Assembly (NCBI RefSeq): GCF_013403565.1
Contig: NZ_CP058627.1
Span: forward strand, 434,001-498,000
DNA from: Chitinibacter bivalviorum
GTDB taxonomy: Bacteria; Pseudomonadota; Gammaproteobacteria; Burkholderiales; Chitinibacteraceae
Length of the DNA stretch: 64,000 nucleotides
Direction of reading: 5' to 3'
The position numbers and the translations under genes were made by a program. The notes under the pieces were generated by a model, which had not been told where the DNA came from, did not search any database, and was given only the letters and a program-made list of their open reading frames with translations. Each line of letters opens with the position of its first letter. Positions within the stretch are counted from its first letter, which is position 1. Below are positions 1-8,352 of the stretch, piece after piece.

Positions 1-121
1 TAATAATTTGCTCGCGTAATACGTCAAACGATAGGAAATACGGCAGCACGCCCAAGAGGGCGGTCAGCGAAATTGCCAGCAAAATTAAAATCCGTAGGGG
101 ACGGGAGTGTCGCCAATCCAT
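1..121 (-). CDS. N-terminal fragment of a membrane-anchored protein (AsmA-like?), cut by window edge
   Basis: Reading the minus strand from an ATG at 121 gives a 40-codon open frame that runs off the left edge. It begins MDWRHSRPLRILILLAIS and has one hydrophobic segment (about residues 9-30) followed by FDVLREQII. A short basic N-terminus, one membrane segment and an F-x-x-x-R-x-Q-I tail resemble the start of AsmA-family outer-membrane-assembly proteins, but 40 residues are too few to be sure. It is divergent from fadM, with about 160 bases between the two starts. The assignment to a coding start is fairly safe; the family is a guess. Confidence 0.4.
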   Translation of the reverse strand, partial: MDWRHSRPLRILILLAISLTALLGVLPYFLSFDVLREQII

Positions 122-282
122 ATAAAAACAATCGTTTTGTCGCGCGAATCGACCGATTATCCATAAGAAAGCACTTAAACAAAAGCCTGTTGTGAAAAAT
201 GTCGATTCATTTTGTTTCGCATTTACTGTTCTTATCGCCAAATCGCTTTATGATTCGAGTTAGTTTATGGAGATAATCTCGT

Positions 283-714
283 ATGGCGCATCACACCGTA
301 ATTAAAGTTCGTGGTTATCATCTTGATTTATATGGCCATGTGAATAACGCGCGCTATCTCGAGTTTTTGGAAGAGGCCCGCTGGGGTTTGCTCGAAGACC
401 GCACCGGCCTGGCCTGGTTTGCTGAGCGTCAGCTGGCGCTGGTGATTAGCCGCATCGACATTCGCTACAAGCGCCCTGCCACAATGGGCGATGTATTAAT
501 CATTGAAACCGAGCTGACCGAGCTACGTGAACGCGACGCCATTATTACGCAAAAAGTAGTCCGCCAAGATAATGGCAAATTGGTCGCGCAAGCGGAGGTG
601 ACTTTTGCGGTTATTCACCCCGATCAAGCGGGGGCTTTGCCAATCACCGGTGAACTGGCCGAACGCTTTGCCCCCATGATGAACTCACACACAGATACTC
701 CGTCCACATGCTGA
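283..714 (+). CDS. fadM: Acyl-CoA thioesterase, FadM/YbaW type (hotdog fold)
   Basis: A 143-residue protein closely matching E. coli FadM (thioesterase III), which hydrolyses long-chain acyl-CoAs, including dead-end products of oleate beta-oxidation, in the cytoplasm. The diagnostic N-terminus is visible: IKVRGYHLD at residues 7-15, then YGHVNNARYLEFLEEARW. D15 and the HVNN turn form the 4HBT active-site signature. Length agrees with the family (about 130-140). The start is the ATG preceded by GGAG at about 270. The stop overlaps the start of the next gene by 7 bases, so the two are probably co-translated. FadM is recognised by sequence similarity recalled from the E. coli protein; physiological substrates here are inferred. 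Confidence 0.88.
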   Translation: MAHHTVIKVRGYHLDLYGHVNNARYLEFLEEARWGLLEDRTGLAWFAERQLALVISRIDIRYKRPATMGDVLIIETELTELRERDAIITQKVVRQDNGKLVAQAEVTFAVIHPDQAGALPITGELAERFAPMMNSHTDTPSTC

Positions 715-1187
715 AACGACTTTTATTGATTATTTTGGCGGCTATTTTGGCCGCATGCTCGGCGATTCCAGCTAAATTTGAAGCGCCGCAAGTCAATCTG
801 GCGGGGATTTCCGTCGCTAAACTGGGCGTGTTCGAGCAGCAGTTTGTCCTCAGCTTGCGCGTGAGCAACCCGAATGATTTTGATATTCCCATCAATGGGC
901 TGACGGTGAATCTGGACGTGAATAATCAGCCTTTTGCCCAAGGTGTGAGCAATGAAAAAATCACCTTGCCGCGCTTGGGTGAAAAAATCGTCAAATTGAA
1001 TGTGACGACGAGCTTGAGCAATGTCTGGAAGCAAGTGCAAAAGCTACAAAAAGGCGATGCGGCCTTGGCGTATAAAGTGTACGGCAAAGTGTATGCGCCT
1101 TTAGTGCCGACCGGATTTTCGTTTGAGCGCAAAGGCGAGTTGAACGGCTTGGGCGATTTTGCAGTTAAATCGGCTGATAAAATTTGA
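708..1187 (+). CDS. LEA type 2 / WHy-domain lipoprotein
   Basis: A 159-residue predicted lipoprotein. Residues 1-17 form a signal peptide ending in the lipobox LAAC, so the mature protein should be anchored to a membrane through the lipidated Cys. The rest contains the pattern typical of bacterial LEA14/WHy domains: a beta-rich region with LSLRVSNPNDFDIPINGLTVNLDVN, where an NPN motif sits in an immunoglobulin-like fold. The role of these proteins in bacteria is poorly defined; desiccation or stress protection has been proposed for relatives. It overlaps fadM by 7 bases, suggesting translational coupling, but no functional link to thioesterase activity is evident. Confidence 0.8.
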   Translation: MLKRLLLIILAAILAACSAIPAKFEAPQVNLAGISVAKLGVFEQQFVLSLRVSNPNDFDIPINGLTVNLDVNNQPFAQGVSNEKITLPRLGEKIVKLNVTTSLSNVWKQVQKLQKGDAALAYKVYGKVYAPLVPTGFSFERKGELNGLGDFAVKSADKI

Positions 1188-1238
1188 TGGGTATTGGCCT
1201 GGGATTTAATTAATCCTTGCACTGCAAGGCTATACCCA
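1188..1238. repeat. Intergenic palindromic element (GGTATTG family, copy 1)
   Basis: Between two convergent genes, TGGGTAT (1188-1194) pairs with ATACCCA (1232-1238), and GCCT (1197-1200) with AGGC (1227-1230). Inside, CCTTGCA and TGCAAGG form a second hairpin with a one-base loop. The same outer motif recurs at other gene ends in the window (22591-22638, 33056-33103, 45295-45341). It may end transcription from both sides, but there is no strong T run. Confidence 0.55.
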
Positions 1239-1249
1239 CGCACTCATTC

Positions 1250-2197
1250 CTAGGCTTTGCGCCCCTCACTGGGCAATTGGCCAAAACGTGCTTGCCATAC
1301 TCGCCGAAAATCTCGTGCTGAGCCAAATCCCGCTTCATTGGCGACGGTTTCGATACTCAGGTTTGGATTGGCTAATAGTTGCTGCGCCAAAGCAAGTTTG
1401 AGTGATTGCTGATAGTCATGCGGGCTTAGCCCCGCGTATTGCACAAATAGCCGACTCAGGGTGCGGGGCGTCACGTGCACTTGGGCGGCTAGCTCGGCTA
1501 ATGTCCAGCGGCGGCTTTGCGGTTGGCTTAGCAAATCCTGTGCCTTATGTACGGTGGGATGTAGGTGATTGCGATGCACGAGCCACGCCGATAATTGCGG
1601 ATCGTTGCCACTGCGGCGCAACCAAATCACCATTTCGCGCGCGATGACTTGCGTCAGCTCAGCACCAAAATCGCGCGCGACCAGATGCAAGGCTAAATCA
1701 ATACCAGCACAAATACCGGCGCTAGTGGCAATTGGCCCATCTTCGACAAACAGTCGGTTTTCCAGTACGTCTGCATTCGGTGCCGCACTTTGCAGGCGCG
1801 CAATCAATTCGTGATGGGTCGTACAGCGTCGCCCAGCGAGTAGCCCCGCGTCTGCCGCGAGCAGGGCTCCTGAGCAAATACACGCGAGCTGATGGCGAGC
1901 TGGATCAAAGCTATTTTGCAGCCAACGCACAATGGCGCGGGCGGCGGGTAGTTGCAGATTGGTTTTGGAGTTTTGCACGCCGATGAGTAGCACCAAGGCT
2001 TGATCGGGGATAGTCTCAGGCAGTGCCTCGAGCTGGTGCTGGCGCAGCCCGACCGATGACACCAGCTCAGCCTCGGCGGCCACCATATGCAGCCGCAATG
2101 GCGCGCCATGCTCGATGGCAATCTGCAGCACTTCGGCTGGCCCTGCCAGATCGAGCAGCATAAAGTGCTGGCTCAATACAAAATACACATCGCGCAT
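1250..2197 (-). CDS. GlxA-family transcriptional regulator (DJ-1/PfpI domain + AraC HTH)
   Basis: A 315-residue regulator with an N-terminal DJ-1/PfpI-like amidotransferase fold (about 1-180), including the nucleophile-elbow-like ACICSGALLA around residue 110, and a C-terminal AraC-type double helix-turn-helix (about 215-310; WTLAELAAQVHVTPRTLSRL, then the second helix around VANEAGFGSARDFRR). Members of this family activate nearby catabolic or detoxification genes after sensing a small molecule. It is the last gene of a minus-strand run behind a DJ-1 protein and an isochorismatase-like hydrolase, with 15 bases to the preceding gene, so it may control its own operon. The ligand is unknown. 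Confidence 0.85.
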   Translation of the reverse strand: MRDVYFVLSQHFMLLDLAGPAEVLQIAIEHGAPLRLHMVAAEAELVSSVGLRQHQLEALPETIPDQALVLLIGVQNSKTNLQLPAARAIVRWLQNSFDPARHQLACICSGALLAADAGLLAGRRCTTHHELIARLQSAAPNADVLENRLFVEDGPIATSAGICAGIDLALHLVARDFGAELTQVIAREMVIWLRRSGNDPQLSAWLVHRNHLHPTVHKAQDLLSQPQSRRWTLAELAAQVHVTPRTLSRLFVQYAGLSPHDYQQSLKLALAQQLLANPNLSIETVANEAGFGSARDFRRVWQARFGQLPSEGRKA

Positions 2198-2212
2198 GGC
2201 GTTCTCGCAAAT

Positions 2213-2839
2213 TTATAGCTGAACACGACGTTGATTGTGTTCGGGATAAGGATATTCCATATATCGTGCAGTATTGCGCGCTATGCCTTCGCCATAAAGG
2301 CGCAAAACAATATACAGTGCCATTTCTATGCCTGCCGAGATGCCCGCGGAGGTCATTATTTTGCCATGATCGACGACATGCAAGTGATCGATTACCTCGA
2401 TGGCCGGAAATGTTTCCTGCAGCAAAGGCAGTGCGCGCCAATGCGTGGTCGCGCTCAGGCCATCGAGCAGGCCGGTTTTGCCTAGGATCAAGGCGCCGGT
2501 GCAGACCGAGGCAAGGATGTCGACTTGGCCAGCGTGCTGTGCAACAAAGTCCAACATCGCTGGATTATTCATTTCGCGCCGTGTACCCATGCCGCCGGCG
2601 ATGATGAGTAAATCAAGGTCTGGGCAGGTATCAAAGCTATAGTCCGGCAAAACTCTCATTCCGCCAGTGCACACGACGGTTTGCAGGCTCGGTGCGACAA
2701 GAACTACGTCAAATGGCGATGCATCGCTCACACGGCTGTTTTCATCAAGACGTGTGACCGAGAAAACCTCAAATGGCCCGCAGAAATCGAGTACTTCGAC
2801 CTGATCAAAAATAACGATACCAATGCGTTTACGCTGCAT
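2213..2839 (-). CDS. DJ-1/PfpI family protein, isonitrile-hydratase-like
   Basis: A stand-alone DJ-1/PfpI domain of 208 residues. The start chosen is the ATG giving MQRKRIGIVIFDQVEVLDF, because the fold begins immediately there; an open frame extends further upstream but lies inside the isochorismatase gene. E24 (GPFEVF) and C113 in SVCTGALILG form the usual DJ-1 Glu/Cys pair. The ATTHW motif after the nucleophile and the AGI-x-x-AL stretch resemble bacterial isonitrile (isocyanide) hydratases, but the substrate cannot be read from sequence. It overlaps the upstream hydrolase by 11 bases and is followed 15 bases later by the GlxA-type regulator, which carries a related domain, so the three probably form one operon. 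Confidence 0.8.
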   Translation of the reverse strand: MQRKRIGIVIFDQVEVLDFCGPFEVFSVTRLDENSRVSDASPFDVVLVAPSLQTVVCTGGMRVLPDYSFDTCPDLDLLIIAGGMGTRREMNNPAMLDFVAQHAGQVDILASVCTGALILGKTGLLDGLSATTHWRALPLLQETFPAIEVIDHLHVVDHGKIMTSAGISAGIEMALYIVLRLYGEGIARNTARYMEYPYPEHNQRRVQL

Positions 2840-3386
2840 ATTCCAGCTCCAGAGAGGTGAGTACTTCATTGACGGTGCAGATACGCGCAAAGCGATCTGC
2901 CAATACCAGCTCGGTACGCGCTTTGATCTCATCGGCGCTATACCGCGTGCCATTGGCGTACTGCATGGCAAAGGTGAGTGTCGCCTCGGTCACAAAATCG
3001 ACCGCAAAGCCCAGATCAGATGCCACCCTTGTTGTAGTTTCACAGCATTGTTCGGTGCGAATACCACAGACGATCAGTCGTGTAATCTGCTGCGCGTTGA
3101 GCCTCGGCAGTAGCCCCGATTCGGTGAGGGCATTGTGCACCCGTTTTTCAAACGTTGCGGCAGGCGTGTGGCTTAAAAAAGTCATCGGTTTGACCAGACC
3201 ACTGTCTTTGCGAAAAACATCGTCGTTATCGGTATGCAGGATATTGACCACCGGCACCCCTGCGGCTTGGCAACCTGCTACGAGGGCCAGAACATGTTGC
3301 TGAAATTGAGCGAGACCTTCGTCGCTCCAGTATGGGCGATGTTCAAATGATTGCTGGATATCGATCAGGAGTAGAGCTGCGGACAT
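2829..3386 (-). CDS. Isochorismatase-family cysteine hydrolase
   Basis: A 185-residue alpha/beta hydrolase of the isochorismatase-like (nicotinamidase-like) superfamily. D9 in ALLLIDIQ, a central Lys in the region after VKPMTF, and the Cys of CGIRTEQCCETTTR make up the expected Asp-Lys-Cys catalytic triad. Such enzymes cut C-N or vinyl-ether bonds of small amides or related compounds. It is first in a three-gene operon with a DJ-1 protein and a GlxA-type regulator, which suggests turnover of a small nitrogenous or electrophilic compound. The true substrate is unknown. Confidence 0.82.
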   Translation of the reverse strand: MSAALLLIDIQQSFEHRPYWSDEGLAQFQQHVLALVAGCQAAGVPVVNILHTDNDDVFRKDSGLVKPMTFLSHTPAATFEKRVHNALTESGLLPRLNAQQITRLIVCGIRTEQCCETTTRVASDLGFAVDFVTEATLTFAMQYANGTRYSADEIKARTELVLADRFARICTVNEVLTSLELEYAA

Positions 3387-3579
3387 TTTAGGCTTCCTGT
3401 GTTGGGTGTTGCAGTCAGTATCGTCCTGATAAAATATTAGGTATATGCCAGTTTATGACAATTTAGGGGACAAATATGGTCATTTTTTATTGTGCGACGT
3501 TCCCCGCATCACTCTATTGTTCAGCGAGTAGTCATTTTTGCCAGCCTATAATTGCCTCAATATCGGGAGATGGGGTGAA

Positions 3580-4143
3580 ATGATGAAAGCAATCCAATAT
3601 TTGATCATCGCGGCGGCCAGTTTTGGCCTGCTCGGATGCGCAGCGATGAATGAGTCCGAATGCCGAGTCGGCGATTGGTATGGTACTGGCTTACGCGATG
3701 GTCAATGGGGGGCACAAAACCGCATTGCTGATTATGCCGAGTCGTGTCAAAAGCTGGGCATAACGCCAAATCTAAATGAATATACGCGTGGGCGTAATCA
3801 AGGCTTGCGGGCGTATTGCACGCCAGATAGTGGCTATCGTGCGGGGCGAGCTGGTAATAGCTATGGCAATGTTTGCCCATCTGATTTGCAAGCGGGGTTT
3901 TTGTCGGGCTATGAGCGCGGCTATGCGCGTTATCGCTTGGAGCGCGATATCGATCAGTATCAAAATCAATTGATTAATTACCGCAGTGATCGTAAAAAGC
4001 TGGAAGATAAAATCGCCAAAGCGGCCACTGAGGACGAGCGTCGCAAATTGCTGCGCGATCTGGATCGATTATCGCGCCAGCAAATGTACTCACAGCAACA
4101 ACTGGATCAATTGCTGTTTCAACAAGCCAATTGGCGCGATTAA
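3580..4143 (+). CDS. DUF2799 lipoprotein
   Basis: A 187-residue lipoprotein. ATG 3580 was chosen over an upstream TTG because it directly precedes a signal peptide (MMKAIQYLIIAAASFGLLGC) with lipobox LLGC, and GGGAG lies about 12 bases upstream. The mature part has the DUF2799 features: an early W-Y-G-x-G-x-x-D-G motif, Y-x-x-G-R-x-x-G-L and repeated Gly/Tyr turns. A charged coiled-coil tail follows (about residues 125-185). DUF2799 proteins are small envelope proteins without a defined function. The stop codon overlaps that of rsmJ on the other strand by 4 bases, so the two genes converge with no spacer. Confidence 0.8.
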   Translation: MMKAIQYLIIAAASFGLLGCAAMNESECRVGDWYGTGLRDGQWGAQNRIADYAESCQKLGITPNLNEYTRGRNQGLRAYCTPDSGYRAGRAGNSYGNVCPSDLQAGFLSGYERGYARYRLERDIDQYQNQLINYRSDRKKLEDKIAKAATEDERRKLLRDLDRLSRQQMYSQQQLDQLLFQQANWRD

Positions 4144-4916
4144 GCTGCGGGTTTGAGCGGTAAATAGCCATCAAAGCGCGTGCTTTCACCCTCAAGCGCA
4201 AAGTCGGGCTTAACGCCTGCCAAATGTGGCGCATGACGCGGGCGTTTAACTGTAATGCGTTTGAGCGCAATTTGCCGTGCGGGGGCAAGTAGTGCGTCGG
4301 CGTCTTCATCGCCACCAATCAAAGTCTGAAATGCGGCCATGTCTTTTTTCGACTTGGCGCGTTTACCTGGCTCGGGGAACATCGGGTCGAGATACACCAC
4401 GTCAAATTGCTGCTCCGCCAGCGGCCCCAAGCCTTGGGCGCGCTCAGCTAGCCAGCTTCGGCCATCGCCAAAATGCAAACACATGCGGGCGGCAATGTCG
4501 GCAGTGGAGGTATCTTGCTGTGCGCGGCGTAGACCATCCTTGAGTAGCAGATACGCCACTGGGGTACGTTCGATTAAGGTGACTTCGCACCCTAGTGTAG
4601 CCAAGACAAATCCATCGCGGCCCAATCCCGCTGTGGCATCGAGGATGCGGGGTAGATAGCCGCTTTTAATACCCACCGCTTTGGCGACGGGCTGGCCTCG
4701 GCCGCCGCCAAATTGCCGCCGATGCGCTGCGGCGCCAGTGACAAAATCCACAAACACCGGCGCATTTTCGTTTACAGCCCGCAAAGCTAAATGCTCGTCT
4801 TCCCAATGCAAATAATGCGTGGCATCGCTAGGCGGGGTATCCCACAGTGATAAGCCAATGGATTGGGCTTGGGCGCAAAGCTCTGGGGGGGTATGGGTAA
4901 CAAGCAGACCGATCAT
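4140..4916 (-). CDS. rsmJ: 16S rRNA (guanine1516-N2)-methyltransferase RsmJ
   Basis: A class I SAM-dependent methyltransferase of 258 residues. Motif I is LDATAGLGRDGFVLATLG (about residues 91-108) and the catalytic loop is VVYLDPMFPEPGKRAKSKK (about 173-191), both characteristic of RsmJ (YhiQ), which methylates N2 of G1516 in 16S rRNA. The FGGGRGQPVAKAVG segment before motif I is also typical. The length matches the family (about 250). It converges with the DUF2799 gene (4-base overlap) and follows mtfA by a single base on the same strand, so mtfA-rsmJ are likely co-transcribed. Confidence 0.9.
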   Translation of the reverse strand: MIGLLVTHTPPELCAQAQSIGLSLWDTPPSDATHYLHWEDEHLALRAVNENAPVFVDFVTGAAAHRRQFGGGRGQPVAKAVGIKSGYLPRILDATAGLGRDGFVLATLGCEVTLIERTPVAYLLLKDGLRRAQQDTSTADIAARMCLHFGDGRSWLAERAQGLGPLAEQQFDVVYLDPMFPEPGKRAKSKKDMAAFQTLIGGDEDADALLAPARQIALKRITVKRPRHAPHLAGVKPDFALEGESTRFDGYLPLKPAA

Positions 4917-4917
4917 A

Positions 4918-5724
4918 TTAATGTACGAGTGTTTCTTCCAAATAAGAGCCGTAGCCTACACGAGGTAGACGTGAAATGGGGTCTTGGCGATAAAAGAGTT
5001 TGAGCTGCTCGTAGACGGCAGGGTAGGTATCGTTGAGCTTGTGGGGGTCTTCAAAAAAAACTTCGCTGCATACGGCAAAACATTCGGCCGGATTGGTGGC
5101 GGCATACAAATCGATCGGGCTGTATTCGCCAGTCCGAGCGCGATGTTGCAGATCGATAAAGGCATGGCTGAAGGCGGCTTTCCAGTCGCTGGGTTTCATG
5201 CCGTAATGCAGCGGCGGATCGCCATTGGGGTAGCCATTGCGCATATCGAGTTTATGCGCCAATTCATGAATGACCACATTCCAGCCATCTTGCCAGGGCG
5301 CTTCCATGACATCGTGCCACGAAAACAAAACAGGCCCGTCACTGCGAGCTTGCCCAGCTAATACTTGCTCGCCTTCATGAATCAGCCCATGGTGGTCGCG
5401 CTGGCGCGTTTTGCTGACAAATTGGCTGGGGTAAATAATGATTTCTTTCCAATCGTCGTAGGCGTCAAATCCCAGATTCAAAATGGGGAGCGCGGCCTGT
5501 ACGGCGAGCACCACACGCATTGGGTCGCTAAATTCTATGCCTTTGGTGGGCGAGATGGCTTTGGTATGCAAAAACCAAGCCGCAATTTGCTTGAGCCGTT
5601 TGAGTTCATCGGCACTCAAGCCTTGCAGGATAGGCATCGTGGTGAGCGGTAGCCACAATTCATCGCTGATCGGGTGACGATTGAGCCACCAGTTGCGATA
5701 CATCTCTTGAATAAAACGAATCAT
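4918..5724 (-). CDS. mtfA: Zinc-dependent peptidase MtfA (M90)
   Basis: A 268-residue cytosolic metallopeptidase. The zinc-binding HELAH motif is at residues 153-157 (NVVIHELAHKLDMRNG) and the third ligand is expected in the NPAECFAVCSEVFFEDP segment, both hallmarks of MtfA. In E. coli MtfA binds the repressor Mlc and thereby affects ptsG regulation; whether that partner exists here is not visible. The length and N-terminal WL-x-P region match the family. It lies immediately upstream of rsmJ. The upstream 220 bases separate it from the divergent chemoreceptor gene. Confidence 0.9.
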   Translation of the reverse strand: MIRFIQEMYRNWWLNRHPISDELWLPLTTMPILQGLSADELKRLKQIAAWFLHTKAISPTKGIEFSDPMRVVLAVQAALPILNLGFDAYDDWKEIIIYPSQFVSKTRQRDHHGLIHEGEQVLAGQARSDGPVLFSWHDVMEAPWQDGWNVVIHELAHKLDMRNGYPNGDPPLHYGMKPSDWKAAFSHAFIDLQHRARTGEYSPIDLYAATNPAECFAVCSEVFFEDPHKLNDTYPAVYEQLKLFYRQDPISRLPRVGYGSYLEETLVH

Positions 5725-5771
5725 GTGCGGCTCTATGAGGTGATCGTTCTATAGACATGGGCACGCAAGAC

Positions 5772-5798
5772 TTTATTTTCAATCGTTTTGGTCGATAA
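5772..5798 (+). promoter_or_regulatory. Candidate sigma-28 (FliA) promoter upstream of chemoreceptor
   Basis: TTTATTTT, an 11-base spacer, then GTCGATAA. Compared with the flagellar class 3 consensus (TAAAGTTT-N11-GCCGATAA) the -10 differs at one position and the -35 at three. It lies about 147 bases ahead of the chemoreceptor start, the type of gene sigma-28 commonly serves. Weaker than the flgM promoter at 25662. Confidence 0.4.
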
Positions 5799-5944
5799 TA
5801 AAGCGACGCGTCTGAATTCTTGCACACAATCTGTCACAAATACGTAACGTGTAAGAATCAATAGCATAATTAGTTTATGCTAATAAGTACTGCTGTCATG
5901 CGTTTGATCAATATTCCGACCTTACTTTTACTAGGTGACACCCT

Positions 5945-8293
5945 ATGTCGATTCAAGCTCGTATTCTACTTATCGCGGGTGCGATTTATTCCGTAAGTAT
6001 GATTATTCTACTTTTCATCGTGGGGGGGCGCGCTGATAGTGCGGGCGGTGATCTATTGCTGACCGTTCTTTCATTGGGCGTGTTGGGTTTGGGGGCGTTG
6101 ATTGCGAGCTTGTTTTGGGCGATGAAAACTTCATTTGGCCAATTGCAATTTGTCCGTGATGCAATTCGCCAACAGGCGGGCGAACATGGTGATTTAACCT
6201 TGCGCTTACCTGTTTCTGGCGGTGAAGTGGGGGAGATTTCTCAGGCCTATAACCTTTTTGTAAGCAAGTTTCAAAACGTACTGCGTGATGTGCAGCGCGA
6301 AATGGAAGGCTTGGCGATTAGCCTGCATGAGCTGAGCTCGGTGACGGCTCAAATGGCCAAAGATACGCGCAGCCAATCCGATTTTGCCGCCTCATCCGCC
6401 GCAACCGTTGAAGAAATCACCGTCAGTATTAATCATATTGCCGATAGCGCGCGCGATATGGATCATGTCGCGAGCGAAACCCAACGCATTTCTGGCGACA
6501 GTGCCGATGCGGTTCAGCGCGTTTCCGAAGAGGTGGGTCAAGTTTCGAATGCCATGGTTTCTTTGGGCAAAACCATGGATGGTTTGGGTGAGCGTTCAGT
6601 CGAAATCAGCGGCATTATTGGCGTGATTAAAGACATTGCCGATCAAACCAATCTATTGGCACTCAATGCGGCGATTGAAGCGGCCCGTGCGGGTGAGCAA
6701 GGGCGTGGTTTTGCTGTTGTGGCAGATGAAGTGCGCAAACTGGCTGAGCGTACGGCACAGGCAACGGTTGAAATCGCGCGCAAAATCGAATCGGTCGGTA
6801 AAGATACGGATCGCGCAGTCAGCAATATGTCGACCACCTCCGAGCGCGTGACGCAGAGTGTGACTTTGGCCGATGATGCACGCACGCATATGCTCGACAT
6901 TCGCGAACGCATGGATCATGTGGTGAGCTTGGTGCGTCAAATTGCCGACTCCACCACCGAGCAATCTTCGGCTGCGATGTCGATGGCGACCTCCGCCGAG
7001 CAAATCAATGTGATGACCATGGCGACGGACTCAGCCTTGCAGCAGGCGAGCAAAACCATTGTGTCACTTGATGATAGAGCCAAACGCCTATTGCAGATCG
7101 TCGGTAGCTACAAACTGGCGGATATTGAAGTTCTGCACTGGTGGCAGGCGGCCAGCGAGGCCAAGGCCGTTTCTGAAATCAAAGCCTTGCTCAATCAGCG
7201 TGATCACCATTGGGTGGATGCACAAATCGGCGGCGATAATCCGATGGGCTCGCTCAAACAGCGTGTCATGGCGGGTCATCCTCCGACTGCCGCTGCCATT
7301 GGCGGGGTCAAAATCCAAAACTGGGCGCGTGATGGCGTTTTGGCCGATTTAACCGATATTGCACACCGTGAAAACTGGTCTAGCATTTTGCCTGCGGTGC
7401 TCGACAAAATGATGCAAGCCAGCGGCAAATATGTGGCTGTTCCGCTGGGTGTGGCGCGCGTGAATATGATGTGGATTAACGCTGCGCTATTTAAGCGCAC
7501 AGGCCAGAATGTACCTAAAACATGGGATGAATTCTTCACCGTTGCAGAGCGATTTAAGCAAGCGGGCATTCCTATGATCGCCATTGGCGAACAACACTGG
7601 CAAATTGCTACGATTTTTGAAGCCTTGGCCTTGGGGCAAGGCGGTGCCGATTTTTATGTGAATGCGTTTAGCAAACTCGACCAAAGCGCTTTAACAGGCC
7701 CCGCAATGATTCGGGCACTGGAAACGCTACGCCGGATGAAGCCGTATTGCACGCCTGATAATAATAGCCGCGACTGGAATCTGGCGACTGCTGATGTGGT
7801 CAATGGCCGCGCTGCATTGCAAATTATGGGCGACTGGTCAAAAGGTGAATTTGTGCAAGCAGGGAAAGTACAGGGCAGCGATTATTTGTGCATCCCATCA
7901 CCAACCCTGAATGGCGAATACAGTTTTGCTGCCGATACCTTGACCATGTTCAAATTGTCGGATGAGAAAGCGATCAAGGCTCAAAATGATTTTGTGAGTC
8001 TGCTCATGAGCCAAGAAGGACAGGAAGTATTTAACTTGTATAAAGGGAATATTCCAGCCCGTACCGACGTGAATCTGAGCCGTTACGATGAGTATGCAAA
8101 ACAATCTGCACGTGACTTTTCGGGTGCTGCCAGCAAGGGCGTACTGGTGCCTTCTTGGGCGCATAATATGGCGGTTCAAGATGATGTGCGGATGGCGTGG
8201 TTTGATATTGTCGAAGCCTTCTGGCGCAATGCCAATATGACGCCACAAGATGCTGCACGTCGTTTTGCTGATGCAGCGCGAGCTAGTCATTAA
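5945..8293 (+). CDS. Methyl-accepting chemotaxis protein fused to a sugar-ABC-type solute-binding domain
   Basis: A 782-residue fusion. Residues 7-26 and about 36-60 are two membrane segments joined by a loop of only about ten residues, so there is no real periplasmic sensor. A HAMP-like region follows (to about 115), then the MCP coiled coil with the conserved tip around residue 231 ([40 protein letters not shown] in outline). From about residue 393 to the end is a complete family 1 extracellular sugar-binding protein resembling glucose/mannose ABC receptors: LHWW near its start, [27 protein letters not shown]. It lacks its own signal peptide. Because the MCP tip must face the cytoplasm to meet CheA/CheW, the binding domain should also be cytoplasmic. 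AGGTGA precedes the ATG. A terminator follows directly. Confidence 0.9.
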   Translation: MSIQARILLIAGAIYSVSMIILLFIVGGRADSAGGDLLLTVLSLGVLGLGALIASLFWAMKTSFGQLQFVRDAIRQQAGEHGDLTLRLPVSGGEVGEISQAYNLFVSKFQNVLRDVQREMEGLAISLHELSSVTAQMAKDTRSQSDFAASSAATVEEITVSINHIADSARDMDHVASETQRISGDSADAVQRVSEEVGQVSNAMVSLGKTMDGLGERSVEISGIIGVIKDIADQTNLLALNAAIEAARAGEQGRGFAVVADEVRKLAERTAQATVEIARKIESVGKDTDRAVSNMSTTSERVTQSVTLADDARTHMLDIRERMDHVVSLVRQIADSTTEQSSAAMSMATSAEQINVMTMATDSALQQASKTIVSLDDRAKRLLQIVGSYKLADIEVLHWWQAASEAKAVSEIKALLNQRDHHWVDAQIGGDNPMGSLKQRVMAGHPPTAAAIGGVKIQNWARDGVLADLTDIAHRENWSSILPAVLDKMMQASGKYVAVPLGVARVNMMWINAALFKRTGQNVPKTWDEFFTVAERFKQAGIPMIAIGEQHWQIATIFEALALGQGGADFYVNAFSKLDQSALTGPAMIRALETLRRMKPYCTPDNNSRDWNLATADVVNGRAALQIMGDWSKGEFVQAGKVQGSDYLCIPSPTLNGEYSFAADTLTMFKLSDEKAIKAQNDFVSLLMSQEGQEVFNLYKGNIPARTDVNLSRYDEYAKQSARDFSGAASKGVLVPSWAHNMAVQDDVRMAWFDIVEAFWRNANMTPQDAARRFADAARASH

Positions 8294-8308
8294 GATGGTT
8301 TTGCTAAT

Positions 8309-8337
8309 AAAAAAGGCTGCCTAGGCAGCCTTTTTTA
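8309..8337. terminator. Bidirectional intrinsic terminator
   Basis: AAAGGCTGC, a CTAG loop, GCAGCCTTT, with A and T runs on either side. It sits between the convergent chemoreceptor and glycosyltransferase genes and can serve both. Confidence 0.88.
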
Positions 8338-8352
8338 TTTGATCAGCATGAA

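Noticed and set aside
222..254. Sigma-70 promoter before fadM (TATGAT at 249-254)
   Set aside because: The -10 is good, but no -35 lies at a usable distance.
7120..8293. Separate binding-protein gene after the chemoreceptor
   Set aside because: The frame is continuous, there is no stop or new ribosome-binding site at the junction, and no signal peptide precedes the binding domain.
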